From positions 620,001 to 684,000 of the forward strand of contig NZ_JACHXZ010000003.1 of the NCBI RefSeq assembly GCF_014192475.1: a stretch of DNA of 64,000 nucleotides, given 5' to 3'. Below the pieces are notes generated by a model. It was not told where the DNA came from and made no database searches. It saw only the letters and a list, made by a program, of their open reading frames with translations. Both the position numbers and the translations under genes were made by a program. Below, piece by piece: positions 25,401 through 40,400 of the stretch (position 1 is its first letter; every line of letters begins with the position of its first letter). The DNA comes from Simiduia aestuariiviva. Its GTDB lineage: Bacteria; Pseudomonadota; Gammaproteobacteria; Pseudomonadales; Cellvibrionaceae.

Positions 25401-28400
25401 TCGCGCACGTGGGTCACGCTGGATTTGGTTTTATCGCTGCCCGCCATAATCGATTCCACCGTTGCGCGCGCGCTGCGATCAAGCCGTGCAATCATTTCGT
25501 TAATTTCTTCGGTCGATTGCGCTGTGCGCTGCGCGAGCGTGCGCACTTCATCAGCCACCACCGCGAAACCCCGTCCCTGCTCGCCCGCGCGGGCCGCCTC
25601 AATGGCCGCATTGAGCGCCAATAAATTCGTTTGCTCTGAAATACCCTTAATAACATCCAGCACGCCAGAAATGGATTTAATATCTTGCGCCAACTGCTCC
25701 ACCCGCGACACCGACTGCTGCATTACCTCGGTCAATTGCCCCATGTCGGTGATGGTTCCCTCCACTTTGCTCTGCCCCTCATCCGCCGCCACGTGCGCAC
25801 TGCGCGAACCCTCGGCAGCAGCGGCGGCATTGCGGGCAATCTCGTTGACGGTAGCGCCCATTTCATTCACTGCGGTGGCCACCATATCGGTGTTTGACTG
25901 CTGCTGTTCAGTGCGACCCGCGGCCTGATTAATGTATTGATTAACCGCCCGCGAAGACTCTGCCACCGCGTCACTGGACTGCACTATGGCGCGACACAAC
26001 GTCTGCAATTGGCCAATAAAAACATTCACCTGCCGAGCCAGTTCACCCAGCTCATCGCCGCGGGTTTCCGGTAAGCGCGCCGTCAAATCGCCATCGCGCT
26101 GGGTGATATCTTCCAAGGCAGAGGTGATTTCGCCCAAGGGCCGGACGATACGATTGGACAACCACAGCACCACCACAAAGAACACCGCCGCCAGCGCCAG
26201 CGATAGCCACACATTGTTAATGATGGTGGCATCCAGACCTGCGTAGAGTTCACTGCGAGGGATTTCGGCAACGAGATACCAATCGGCAGAAATCAGCGGA
26301 ATCGATGCCGCCAAGTAGGCCTCGCCACTGCGGGTAAACGGCAAGGTGACCACGTCTTCGCTGCGGGTTAAGCCATCGGCATTGACTTGCAATCGCTGCG
26401 CGAGTGCGCGACCCGACTCAGCCGCATCGCGGTGCAATTTAATGTGCCCGTCACGGTCCACTAAATACACTTGGCCACTTTGTCCCAGTCGATAATTGCG
26501 GATCAAATCAGACATGGCCGCTAGCGACTGACCAATACCGCCCACCCCACGCACGCCGTCGGCATCTATTTTGTAGTTGATAAATACCGTGGGCTGATCG
26601 CTGGCCTCGTCCACATCCAAACTCAACTCGTAGGTTTTGCCGCTGGATAAAAAAGCGTAGAACCATTGATCTCGCTCGGCGCTTGGCGATAGGGTTTTGA
26701 ATAATCCATCCGTGTTGAAATAGTGGCCGGTTTGTCCCGATACTACATAGGCGGCGATGGCGCCGCTGGCGTCTTTCACACCGTTGAGATAGCGCACCAA
26801 TTGCGCTTGCTCGGCTTGTTGTAGCGCCGCGGCCTCGGCGGGATCAAGCTGCACATTGAGCAGGGATTCCGAACCAGCTGGCGCTGCGGCCTCAAGTGCA
26901 TCCGCTGGCCCGGCGTTCGCCTCAACGACGGGATCGCCGGACACCAGAAAATCGTGCACATAGGCGTTTAGCGCCACCGCGCGGGACGCCACTATGGCGG
27001 CCTGCAAATCCAGCTCTACGCCATTGCGCACTTCGCGCAGCGCCGTGGGCAACTCGGTATTGGCCAAGCGCTCGTCGATTAGCCCGCGCATGCTGTGATT
27101 AAAAAACACCGTGCTGACAATGAGCGGCAGAACAAGTGCAGCGGCCATACTGATCAACAACTGCTGTCTGAGTCCGATATGCATGAAAAAACCTTGCGAT
27201 TGCGCAATGGCGCCCACGGGGCGCGCTATAAGTGATGACCTATAGTTATAGTCGAGATTCTCCTGCGCAACCGCCCCAGCCAGGGGATTTCTGCCCACTC
27301 CCGCGAGGCACTGCGGCGCCATGTTCGGCTATATGTTCGGTTATACGTTCGGCAATGAGTGCCGCATGGCTAATTGAGTGCTGTGGCTAGATCACTAGAT
27401 CAGGGCCTTGGCCGGCACAAAAAAGGGGCCGAGGGCCCCTAGTGTGAAACACCGTTGCTATGGACGAATCGTCAATTGGCAGTGACGCTATAGCGCATTG
27501 TTTGATCGTTCACTTGCACGGTGTAACTGCCGGTGACCGCTGTGTAAATGTCGGCCCCCGTTTGCTCCAACACGCCGTCGGCATTGTTGTCGCCATAGTT
27601 CTGACTCCAGTCTCCCAGCACATCAAACTTAAATCGTTGATTCGCTTGTCCATCAAAATTGACGACCAGCTGCCAGGTATTATTCGCCACTAACTGCATG
27701 GCGCTGGTTGACCAACCATTGGCTGTGCCACGGAAATACAATTGCGAAAAATTACTGACAAAACAGCCGCTGCACGGTCCCTGCTGCTCAAGGGTATAGG
27801 TCAGGGATTGATCGTTGACCGTAACCAGATATTCGCCCGCGCCCGCGTGGTAAATATCGCCGCCGTTTTGTTCTAGCACGCCATCGCTATTGGAGTCGCC
27901 ATAGTTGGTGCCCCAATCGCCATAGACGTCAAATTTAAGGCGTTGATTAGCGCTACCATCGAGACTAATGGTGGCCTGCCAGGTGTGATCGGCCACCAGT
28001 GCCATGGCGCTATTGCCCCAGCCATTAAATGTTCCGCGCACATTCAAACTGACAACATTTTGCGCGGGCGGACAATTGCTTGTGCAGCCGCTATCCATCG
28101 CGCCAAGGTGTAACGCCGCCGCCGATTTGGCCGGCACATTGACCGTGGCCATACCGTTGCTAGCCACCTCCACCAGCGCGCCACTGCACTCGGCAGCGCC
28201 CGCCAAGATATTGCAATATCGCCCAGCCGGCAGCCCCGTTTGCAGCGTTTGGCTCAACGCATAATCCTCGTTGTTGATCACCACAAAACCTTTGTTGCCG
28301 CGACTAAACGCAATTTGATTGCTGCCATTGTCCCACCAATTATCAACGCTCCAGGCATCCAAGGTTGCATTGCGGAAACCCACCATATTGGCAATATTGT

Positions 28401-31400
28401 TCCATCGGTGCTGGCACACCCACCCACTGTTTGCGCAACTGCTACTACCAGCGGGCGGCCCTGCATCGGTGTCGGTGAATTCATAACCCGACATGACCTT
28501 GGGGTAGCCATAGGGAAAAGCGAGCATGTAGATATTGGCGAGATTGTAGAGTGCGCCATCTTTGTAGGTTAAGTTACCGCCCCCGCCGTGACCCCGCTCG
28601 CGGTCGTGATTATCCACAAACACAACCGCTTGGCTGGAGGGCAACAGGCCCCAGCTGGTGCCCAAGGTTTTTAAATTTTTAATCTGCCCACGAAAATTAT
28701 TGGCCACGTCCACGCCGTATTTAAATTCCGTGACCGGTGCGATATAGGTGTACTGCGAGGGCTGCACCGCCTCGCCGCTGGCACCGATCACCTCCAAAAA
28801 TGACCAAGGACGGTTGGCCTTCGCCAATACAGTATCCAGCTCGCTCGGGCGAATGTGCTTGGCGGCATCGATGCGAAACCCATCGACGCCCATGGCCACT
28901 AATTTTTTCAAATAGTTGGCCGCGTAGTCTTGCGGATAGCTCAGCCCAGTGTGCAGATCGGGCATGCCATACAAACCACAATCCCAGACATTGTTGGCAT
29001 CGCCATAATTGGAAATGGTGCAGGCGCTGTGAAAATCACCGCTGCTGAGATCTGGATAATTGCGCGGACTCCAGCTGGAGCCGCCCGAGCCCAGGTTGCC
29101 GTGATCTTGATAGGAGGCCCAATTGTTCATCACGACGTCGGCATATATTTTCACACCCGCGTCATGACAGCGATTGATCATACTCTGCAATTCCGCTTCG
29201 GTACCGCTGCGGCTAGTTAAGTTTGAGTAGGACACCGGCTGATAGCGAGTCCACCAAAAGGGCCCCGCAGTGTGTTCATGGGGCGGTGAAATTTGTACGG
29301 CATCGAAACCTTTGGGGCCTAGGAAGTTTTCACACTCTGCCGCAATGTCGTTCCATTTCCATTCGAATAAATGCACAAATGCTGTGCCGGCATTGGCAGA
29401 GATAGCGGTACTGCCAAGCACGGCGCCGAGTAGCGTCGCCAGCAGCGGGCGGGATGATTGTTTCATTGCTGTTTACCCTTATTAATTTTTATTGGCTTGT
29501 CATCAGGGTACTTGGCTCACAACCGGCAGCCGAAGCACAGTTGGGCAGAGAAGTCGCTAACAATAGATACCGCCTGTTATAATCTGCGCCGGTCAATCGC
29601 CTTCATTAAAGTGCCGTGTCACTTGCACGCTCAACCAATTACATACGTATGCACTGATGTGGCAGGTCTGAATACGTATGCAGGCGTGAAGGCCGTCACA
29701 AAGCTGTCCGTTGAGCATTGGCTCACCGAGGGTATCGGCGCGCTGGTGTATACTGCGCAATCATCAAAAAGGGCAAGGCCGTGTCACTCCAACAAATCAC
29801 CGACAATATCGACACCCAATTGCAGGCGCTGGAGCAGTCGCTACAGAATTGCGAACAACAGCTGGCCGACTGCGCCCAAGAGCGACAACCCTTTTTAGAG
29901 CGGGAAATCGAGGCCCTCAAAACCACTCGAACCAAACTGATCAAATCCCGAGCGCTGGCCATTCGCGCCTTTGAATTGCGACAGCTTGCCGAACAACCCC
30001 CGGCGCCCGCAGGCCGCGGCTGGCTGTGGCGCTCAGCCCTGATCCTTATGCTCGCCGCCATCGCCACACTGATTGCCCTCGTCGCACTGTAAGTTCACCG
30101 CACCCGCCTTACCGCCCGTCGCAATGTCGCTTTGGGAATAGCGACCTGTCGCCCCCTGAATAGTTGCCCTACCGGTGCTCCGCTATAGTCGGCGCCGGCA
30201 CGCTGGGATACCCCTGCCTGCCTGACAATAACAACGCATCACGCGAACATCAGGAGAGACGAATGAACAACGCGCTCGCAAGAAAACCCCTAGTTGTAGC
30301 TCTGGCTGCACTGGCGCTGTCGGCAGGTCACGGTTACGCACAAGTTCTGGAAGAAGTGGTTGTCACTGCCCAGAAACGACCACAGAGCCTGCAGGACGTA
30401 CCCGTATCCATTAACGCCGTGGGCGGCGACAAGTTAGCTGAAGGTCACCTCACCAAAATGGAAGACGTGACGGCCTACGTGCCCAACCTCTCCATGAGTG
30501 AGACAGGCATCGGCACCCAAATTTTTATTCGCGGCATTGGCTCTGGCATCAACCAAGGCTTTGAGCAATCTGTCGGCACCTACATCGACGGTATTTATTA
30601 CGGTCGCGCGCAGCTTAGCCGAGCCCCTTTCATGGATCTCGAGCGCATCGAAGTATTGCGTGGCCCACAGGCCATCCTGTTCGGTAAAAACTCCATCGCT
30701 GGCGCCATTAACATGGCCACCGCCAAGCCCTCCGATGAAATGGAGTTGAAGGCCGGCATGCTGTATGAACCCCGTTTCGATCAGCGCGAAGTCAACCTGG
30801 TGGCCTCTGGCCCATTGAGCGACACAGTGCGCGCGCGCTTGGCAATTCGCGATTACAGCGAAGATGGCTACATGGAAAACCAACTGCAGAGCCGCGACGA
30901 ACCCGGCCGCGAAGAGCGCGCCATCCGCGGCACACTAGTATGGGACGCCACAGAAAACCTAGAGCTGGTGTTAAAAGCAGAGCGCGACACCTTTGATGTG
31001 CAGGGTCGCCAAATCGAAATCGTAAAAGAAATGCCGCGCGGTGACGGCGTGCAATACGGCCAAATTTTGGCCCAGCTCACGGGCGACGCTCGCCTACTGG
31101 ATAACGAGCTGAACTATGTGCGCCAATCTGACAGCGCGGAGTTTTCCGAAAACACCGTCGACAATGTCACCTTCACGGCCAACTATGACACCGACCTCGG
31201 CACCTTGACCTCCGTAACTGGGTGGGCAGGTTATGAATTTTCGGAAAACTGTGACTGCGACTTCACCGGCGCCGATGTTTTCAGCATCGCAATGAATGAA
31301 GAGTATCGCCAGTTCAGCCAAGAAATCCGCTTGGTTTCTCCCGGCGGCGAAACCGTTGACTGGATTGTTGGCGCCTTTTATCAGTCTAACGAGTTGGATT

Positions 31401-34400
31401 TCAACGAGGCCACCAGCTTCTCAAAGACCAGCATTTTGGGCGCACTGAACCCGCAACTGGCATTAATTCAGGGCATCAGCGTACCCCGTGACTACGAGCA
31501 AGATTCAGAGGCTGCATCGGTATTTGCGCAGGCGACTTGGAACATCAATGAAGCCTGGGCGCTCACGGCCGGTGGTCGCTACACGCGCGAAACCAAAGAG
31601 GGCTCACGCACCATGCGCACCCTCAACTCTGCCACCGGCACCGCCGATCCCCTGGCCGCCTTCGTGGTGAAGCAAGCGTTCAACGTAGACACCGAAGAAT
31701 TGAAAGTGATGGTACCGGTTGCCCCAGGTCACAACTTGGCTGGTGATCGCGATGAAACCTCGTTCACGCCATCCATGTCACTGCAATACATCATGAACGA
31801 CGATGTAATGTTCTACGCCAGCGGCTCCACTGGGTTTAAGTCGGGCGGTTTCGACGCGCGCGCGAATCAGGTGGAATCCTTTGAGTTCGACAAAGAAGAG
31901 GCCACCACCTACGAGCTGGGCACCAAAACCCGCCTGTGGGATGACCGTGCAGAACTGAATGCCGCGGTGTTCCACACCACCTACAAAGATCTGCAAACGT
32001 CACAGTTTGATGGCATTTTAGGGTTTGTGGTTGGCAACGCCAAAAAAGCGGAAGTGAAAGGTATTGAGTTAGACGGCCGTGTTGCACTGCCCTACAACCT
32101 CATGCTCACTGCGGCCCTCGGCTACCTGGATTTTGAGTACAAAGATTTTGACAGCGGCAACTGCTATCACGATCAGCCCAACCAAGCGCCCGGCGGAATT
32201 TGTGACTACACCGGCAAAGAGAGCCAGTACACGCCTAAGTGGAGCGGCTCAACGTCACTTGAGCACAGCTATGATTTCGGCGAATTGGCACTGCGCACCA
32301 CCTTGGATCTCACCTACCAAGGTAAGCAGTACATCCACCCGAATCTTGATCCGCGCTGGAACTACACCCCCGGCACTAAGCTGAACGGCCGTATCGCGCT
32401 GGAAGCAGAGCAGTGGACTGTGGCATTGGTTGGCAAAAACCTAACTGACCGCGACACCCTGACCTACACCAACACGGCACCGCTGTCGGCTTCGACCTTT
32501 ATGACCCCTGCCTACTACGGCTTCGTGGAGCGCCCGCGCACCATCGCCCTGCAGGCGGACTACCGCTACTAGCCAGTAGCGTGCCAAACATCGGGTGAAT
32601 GGCTCTTCGATTCACCCGCATGGCGCACAGGAAGTGCGCACCCTGCACCGGCAGGATGCCAACCGCAGACTCTACGCATAGCTGCCGTAGAAACCTTTAG
32701 GCCCCCACCTTGTGGGGGCTTTTTTATGGGCGATACAACACCCTTCCACATTAATTTTCCATCAGGCAACGAAGTTAGGATAAAAAATCAACCCCATTCG
32801 GGCTTGATGTGCTAGAAAACAATCTTGGGGCCGCGAGCTTTTTAAGTGAGATACACAAGACTGTGCGGCTAAATCCGTGTTCACCCTATAAGCCCCAGAT
32901 GTCACCTTGATATATCGTCGTGCAAGGTAAAGTAACTGTGTATAGTATTTATATACTCCGTTACGCTATGAAACTTGCGACTGCTGAGCTTAAAAGCAAT
33001 CCAATAAACCTTATATAGCAACAATAAATGTCGGCACTGCTTTGATTAACTTAGATCAACTCCTATGGATGCTTGCGGAATCATTTCTGCTCGGCGCTTG
33101 TCTATACCTACTTATTAGGCTGCGTCCTTGGCTAGGCAACACGCCCTTAGTGGCCACAGTCGGCACCCTTCAGTTTGTTCAGGTTGTACTGGCCATCAGT
33201 GTTTATATTGAAGTACTACCCGGCCTACTCATTAGCCCGGGATCAGCCGTCCTCTTTACTGGTACTATCTTAGCTGTTTTGCTCGTATACATCGTTGATG
33301 ATGCCCTCGGCGCAAGAAAACTCATTTACAGCCTATTTCTAGCCAATATTCTCCTTAGCCTTATCACCTTATCCGTCAGCACGCATTTAACCGGCAACGG
33401 CGTTCATCTGTTCGTTGATATTCCCCGGGAAATTTTTATTCAACATCCACGTTTTATGATTGTTGGCACCATAACCCTATTCCTAGACACCATATTAGTC
33501 ATCATTGCTTATGAGTATTTAACGCGGCTTAAAAGCCTTTTTTTACGCATAAGCCTAGCTTTATCCGTTGTTATGATTTTCGACTGCCTCTTGTTTATCA
33601 CTGGCTCTTTTGTCGAAAACAAGGACTATCTAAATATCCTATTTTCAAGCATGGCCGGCAAACTTATGATGGTGCCTGCGGCGGCACTTGCGGTTGCGCT
33701 GCTACATAGAATAATGACAAAAACAGCCGATAACGAATCACGCAATATTACCGACTTCTTTAATCTACTCACTTATAGAGAAAAGTACGAGCTCGCTAAA
33801 ATTGACTCTATCGTAGATCCACTGACACGTCTGTTTAACCGACGCGCATTTAACAGCGAATTTCAAGACTGGTCAGAATTAGATTCTTACGCCATCTTAA
33901 TGATTGATGCGGATAGATTTAAAAGCATCAACGACGAACTTGGCCACGCAGTTGGGGACAACGTTCTAAAGCTCATATCCTCGGCTATTACCACCCACCT
34001 TCGCGGCAGCGATGTCGCATATCGGTACGGAGGCGAAGAGTTTCTTGTATTCCTACCCTACACCAACATTGAAGATGCCGTTGTGGTCAGCAAACGAATA
34101 CAAGAAGCGCTCAATCTAAACATTAAGAATTATCCTTTACCGGATCACCGAGACGTAACATTATCCATAGGTGTGGCCGCCGCACCGAAAGATGGAAAAC
34201 TCAGTCAAGACATTATCAACGTGGCAGACAACCGACTGTATTGGGCCAAAAACAACGGCAGGAACCAAGTGGTTAGCAGTTAGCATTCACCGTAACCCAT
34301 TCAACCCGCAAAAGAAAAATTTGCAAAATTTGATATAACAGACGTTTACAATCAAATGTTTTTTCACCCGAATTTACAATCGCTTCAGTTAGAGTCAGAA

Positions 34401-37400
34401 ATCATCCTTCATGAGCGTTGGCTAAACGCTAAACCCCAATGTATTGATCGCTGGTAAGCGATGTAATTTATGTTGCCGTTACCCCACTTGCGTGTAGGAT
34501 TACAACAAGATGATATTTCGAGGAAAGCACTATGGATGAACAACCAGAACTAATCATGTCACCGCTCTGCCAAACAATTGAAAGTGAAGGCGAATCTGTC
34601 TCCGTTGAGATCTACGGGGATGGCGAAGGTAAATGGCTGCTGGAGGTCGTCGATAAATACAACACGTCAACCACTTGGGAAGATGCGTTTGATACGGATC
34701 AAGCGGCCTTGGATGAAGTGCTGGACACCATTAAAACGGAAGGTATTGGATGCTTAGTGGGGCAGGGAATACAATTGTAAGTCTTGCTCCAGATGCGCTT
34801 CAATGCACACCGCCCTGTGTTACTGCGCATCAGATACAAAAAACGCGGCCCTGGCGCCGCGTTGGATTACATCAACGATCTGAAACTTACTCGGCAGCCT
34901 CTTCGCTTTCTTCTGCGAGGTCTTCAACCACTTTTTTGGTATTCCTTCCGACCGCTTTCACGGTGTCGCGGCTCGCGTGCCCAATGGCGGTGGCGACATC
35001 CTTGGTGCCATGGCCGATGGTTTTACCGGTGTCCTTTAATTCTGCACACGCCGACAACAGGCTTATGCCCGCGGCGATCAGTGCCATGTGGATCAGTGTG
35101 AATTTCATATAAACCTCCAATACCCACTAACAATTGGCCTGCCATGTCGGCAAGCCATCTATCTCGTGCGGCCTATGGTACTCCAATCATCCGCACGGGG
35201 AAATCAATCCCAATGACACGCTGTTGATGACACAAGTCACAATACTGCGATTGATTTATCGCGTTCGCGAAGCAAAAAAAAACTAGGGCCGCACAGCCGG
35301 CGCGTAGCCCACCGGCACGCTTAGTCGCGTCGTAGTGACCACACCTTGGCTTTGACTGATCACAAACAAATCACCATAGCGGCTTTCATCCATGTCTTCG
35401 GCCGTGCCGCCCAACAACCGCACGAGCTGCGGGGTCGTATTGCTGTGGCCCACCACAACGGCCTGAGCAAGCCCAGACAATTGCGACGCCAGCGCCGGTA
35501 AATCACGGGGATCATAAATGCTCACTGAGATTCCCAATGCCCGCGCCAGCGGTGCCACCGAGGCCCGTGTGCGCCGGTAGTCGCTGGTGAAGATATGTGT
35601 AATGGGCTCGCGCTGAAGCATTGCCGCCAACATCTCGGCACGGGCGCTGCCCGTCTCTGTCAGCGCCGGATTGGGGCTATCAGCCTGCTTTTCAAAGTGG
35701 CGAAGGATGTACAGAGATTGCGCACTAAGACTTAAACTGCAGCAGCTCAATATCAGCACGGCGATTATTTTTGACAACATGACTTAGCCCCTAAAGCTGA
35801 CGATAACAATAAAAAATCTTGTACCACCGCGCGCCCCAAAATTCACGTCCCAGTGCAATCGCAGTTCAGCCCCGCACGCCCTCGCTGCTGACCAATTGAC
35901 CTTCAGTGTTCGGCTAGCCTTTATTGGCTGCGCTTGGGAGATAGAGTCACCGGCGAGTGAATCAAACCGGGATTTACCTCTCACCGCCCAGCTCGACCAC
36001 CCAAACGGCTGCCAAGCCTACTACAATTTCTTCGGCGAATATTTCCCGCGAATCCATTAATCCGACGAGGTGTCACAGTGCCATTATCTGCCGCTCGCTT
36101 CCTCAGTGCACAAGCCGCCACCTATGAACAGGCATTGGCTGAACTCCAGGCTGGCCGCAAACACAGTCATTGGATGTGGTTTATCTTCCCCCAACTGAAG
36201 GGCTTGGGCCACAGCGAAACGGCCAACTACTATGCACTGGACGGCCCTGATAGCGCGCAAGCCTATTTGTCGCACCCGGTACTGGGCGAGCGGCTGTTGA
36301 CCTGCTGTTCCGCCTTGCAGGCCCATAAGCATCTGAGCGCACAGGAAATTTTGGCTAGCCCAGACCACCTGAAACTGCATTCGTGTCTTACCCTCTTCAA
36401 CCATGTTGCGCCGCAGGTGCCGATATTCGAGGCATTACTCACACAGTTTTACGGGGGCGATCCAGATACCCAAACCCTGACGCTATTGCAGGCGGCGCAA
36501 ACTGACCAATAAGTTCTGCCACTTTTACCACGCGCCAGCTGTCGCTACTATGTGACCCAAACTCAAGTTAAAGTCATATATTAGGAACAGACGTGCAATT
36601 TTCTAGCTATGGCAATTGGGTCAAACCCATTCCTCACCTGCTCAATCGCTTTGGCGCCGACGGCCATGCACTGCTTGCTGAACTGGGGATTGAGCGCCAA
36701 GCCAGCGGCCGTATTCCCGTGGAAAAAACGGCACTTGCCTGGCGCCGCGCCGCCGAGACCATCGGCGAACCCGCCATTGGCCTGTTGGCGGCTGAAGCGG
36801 CACAACCGGCCAGCTGGGGTGAACTCGGGCTCGCCATTATGTGCTCTGAAAGCTTGGGGCATGCCATTGCCCTGCTGCTTAAATACCCTGCCTTTATCAG
36901 TGATTCAGTGCACATCGCCACACGGGTTGAGGGTGATGCCTTCATTTTGGACGTGACGCCCGCGACGCCCGAATTGCCGGGCATCGAATCCTTGGAATTT
37001 GGCATGGCCACGGGATTTCAATTATTGCGCGCAATTTATCCCGGCCAGCTCACCTTGCGATCGCTCACCCTAACCCGCGATGAATCTACAGACCTGGGGC
37101 CCTATCGCCGCTTCTACGGCTGCGATGATGTGCAAACCGGCAGCCCCATTGCCCGTCAAGTTTACGCATTGCACGATACGCAGGTCGCGCTACCCTTCGC
37201 CAACGAAGCGCTGGTGCGCAATCACGAATCACTACTGCAACAACAATTACAGCAACAGCTGACCCAGCCACACTCACCCGATCTCGAACGGTTAATTCTC
37301 AATGCCATTGGCCTCCAAATGGCCACCGGTACTGTTGATCAGGGCGCCATTGCGCGGCAACTGAATATGTCTGCCCGCCACTTGCAACGCAAACTGAAAG

Positions 37401-40400
37401 CCCGTCAACTTCGCTTTACCGATATGGTGGATCAAGTACGCAGAGATCACGCGCTCAATTTGTTGCGCGACGGCCGACGCTCGCTCACCGAGGTGGCTCA
37501 CCTGCTAGGATTCTCTGATCACAGTAATTTTACCCGCGCTTTTAAACGCTGGTTCGGCCAAACGCCCACTCAGTATTTGGCCTAGCGCGGCGCTGAGCAC
37601 AGAGCCATACAGGCTCCTGTGCTAACATCCTTTCAACTTTGACTCGCTGGAGCCCAACCATGCGCCTCGTCCTTGCCGCCTGCTTTTTTTGTTCATTTTT
37701 AGCGGGGTGCACCGATAAACCCGCTCCGCCAGCACCTATCGTCCAGCCTGCCAAAGTCATCACAGTGCAGAGCCCGAGCACGCAAAGTCGGGAACTACCC
37801 GGTGTGGTGCGCGCCTCGCAGCGAGTCGATCTCGCATTTCAAGTGCCCGGCAGACTGATCAGCTTTGAACTCAAAGAGGGGCAGATGGTGCGCGCCGGTC
37901 AGGTGTTGGCAAAACTGGAAGCCGCCGATTACCAAAGTAATGTAGATGCCGCTCGCGCTGAGCGCGACCAAGCGCAGGCCAACTATGAACGCGCGCAGGA
38001 GCTCATTGAAAAAGATTTCATATCAAAAATGGATTTTGACAAATTGAAAGCCGGATTTGAGATCGCCAGTTCAAATTTAGATCGCGCAGAAAAAGCGCTC
38101 AACGACACCCGAATGATAGCGCCCTTCGGCGGCGTGGTAGCGCGAAAATATGTGGACAACTACGCAGAGGTCCAGGCCAAGCAGCCGATACTCAGCTTAC
38201 AAGATAAAGAAAACCTCGAGATAGTCGTCAATATTTCCGAATCATTGTTGGCGCGCTCCAATCGACCTAAAGCGGTCGATATCAGCGCCCACTTTGATGC
38301 CTTACCGGGCCGTGAATTTCCACTTTACATCAAGGAATTTACCACTGAGGCAGACCCTCAAACTCAAACCTTTCAATACGTACTCGGCATCAAAGAGCGA
38401 GGGGACGCCAACCTGTTGCCCGGCATGACCGCCAGCGTGCGCGCACAAAGAGCAGCCTCAGAAGTCAACACCACGCTCACTATTCCTCTGCAAGCGGTCA
38501 CCGCTGGGCCAAATCAAAGTCATGTGGTGTGGCGAGTAGATGCCGATAATCGCGTACACAGGCAGCCCGTTATCTTGGGTGACCCCGCAGGTAGCGACAG
38601 CATTACGCTGCTCAATGGATTGCAAGCGGGCGACGTCATTGTAGTGGCCGGGCTGAGCGCGCTAAGTGAAGGGCTTGAGATCAAGCCCATTCGCGAGGTG
38701 CGCTACTGATGAATATCGCCGAATGGTCCATTAAAAACAGCACGATTACTTGGGTAACGACCCTCGTACTGCTAGTGGCCGGAATGATGGCGTTCAACGG
38801 TTTAAGCCGACTTGAAGACCCTGAATTTACCATCAAAGAGGCGATGATCATAACGCCCTACCCCGGTGCGAGCGCCGCCGAGGTAGCAATGGAAGTCAGC
38901 GATCTCATCGAGCGCGCCGCACAACAAATGGGCCAGTTGTTTTACGTGGAATCGCACTCCTATCGCGACAAGTCCATCGTCAAGGTAAAAATCAAAGATC
39001 AATACGACAAACACAGCTTGCCACAAGTGTGGGATGAGCTGCGCCGGAAAGTGAACGACGTACAACATCAGTTACCGCCCGGCGCGGGACCATCAATGGT
39101 CAACGACGACTTTGGTGATGTCATGGGCGTTTACCTTGCGCTCACGGGTGACGGCTACACGGAAAAGGATCTATACGAATTTGCAAAATTTTTGCGCCGC
39201 GAGCTGCTGCTAGTGCCCGACGTTAAAAAGATAACGTTTTACGGTGCACCAAAAGAAGTGATCTATGTCGAGATGCAGCGTGACAAGATGGCGGCACTGG
39301 GTATAGCACCAAGCGATATCTATCGCGCACTGGGCGCAAAAAATACCGCAGAATCTGCCGGCTTTATGACAGTGGGCGAGCAGCGCCTAGCACTCAACCC
39401 CACCGGCGAATTTACCTCCGAGCAACAATTTGCCAGTCTGTTGGTAAACACGCGAGCGCACAACAACAGGCCGGTAGCGCTCGGCGATGTAGCGAGCATT
39501 CAACGCGGGCTGCAAGATCCACCCACAAACTTATTGCGCTTCAATGGTGAGCCCGCCATCGGCCTAGCAATTTCTACAGCCAGTGGCGGCAACGTCGTCA
39601 CAATGGGTGAAGGCTTGAACACTAAGCTTGCAGAGTTGCGCCCACAGACACCGCTTGGCATGCAGATGAACGTGGTGTCGATGCAATCGGATAGCGTAAA
39701 TCACGCGATCGATAATTTTTTGCTCAGCCTCATCCAAGCGGTAGTTATCGTAGTCGTGGTGCTACTATTTTTCATGGGTCTACGCAGCGGCTTGATTATT
39801 GGTACGGTATTGGCTGTCACCATTACGGGTACGTTTATCTTTATGAACCTGCTCGACATCACCCTCGAACGCATTTCCTTGGGCGCATTAATTATTGCAC
39901 TGGGCATGTTGGTGGACAACGCCATCGTCGTCACTGACGGCATGCGCGTTCGGATGCAACAGGGCGAAGATGCGCTAGTTGCCGCGCGCAAAGTCGTTGC
40001 TCAAACGGCACTGCCGCTCTTGGGCGCCACGGCCGTGGCTATCGCGGCCTTTGCCGCCATTGGCACATCTAAGGATGCCACCGGAGAATATACCCGCTCA
40101 CTGTTCAGCGTCATTCTTATTTCATTAACTATGAGCTGGTTTACCGCCGTAACCATTACTCCCTTACTGTGTAAAACCTTTCTACCAAAAGCGTCCGGCG
40201 GCGGTACACCGGACGAACCTTATCAAGGCAGTTTCTATCTGCGCTATCGCCAATTTTTAACATCGGCCATACGCCGCCGCTGGCTGACGCTAGGTGTGAC
40301 CCTGGTCGTATTTTTATTGGCACTGGTTGGCTTTGGTTTCGTTAAACAGAGTTTTTTCCCCGATTCAACTCGCCCACAATTTATGGTGGACGTTTGGTAT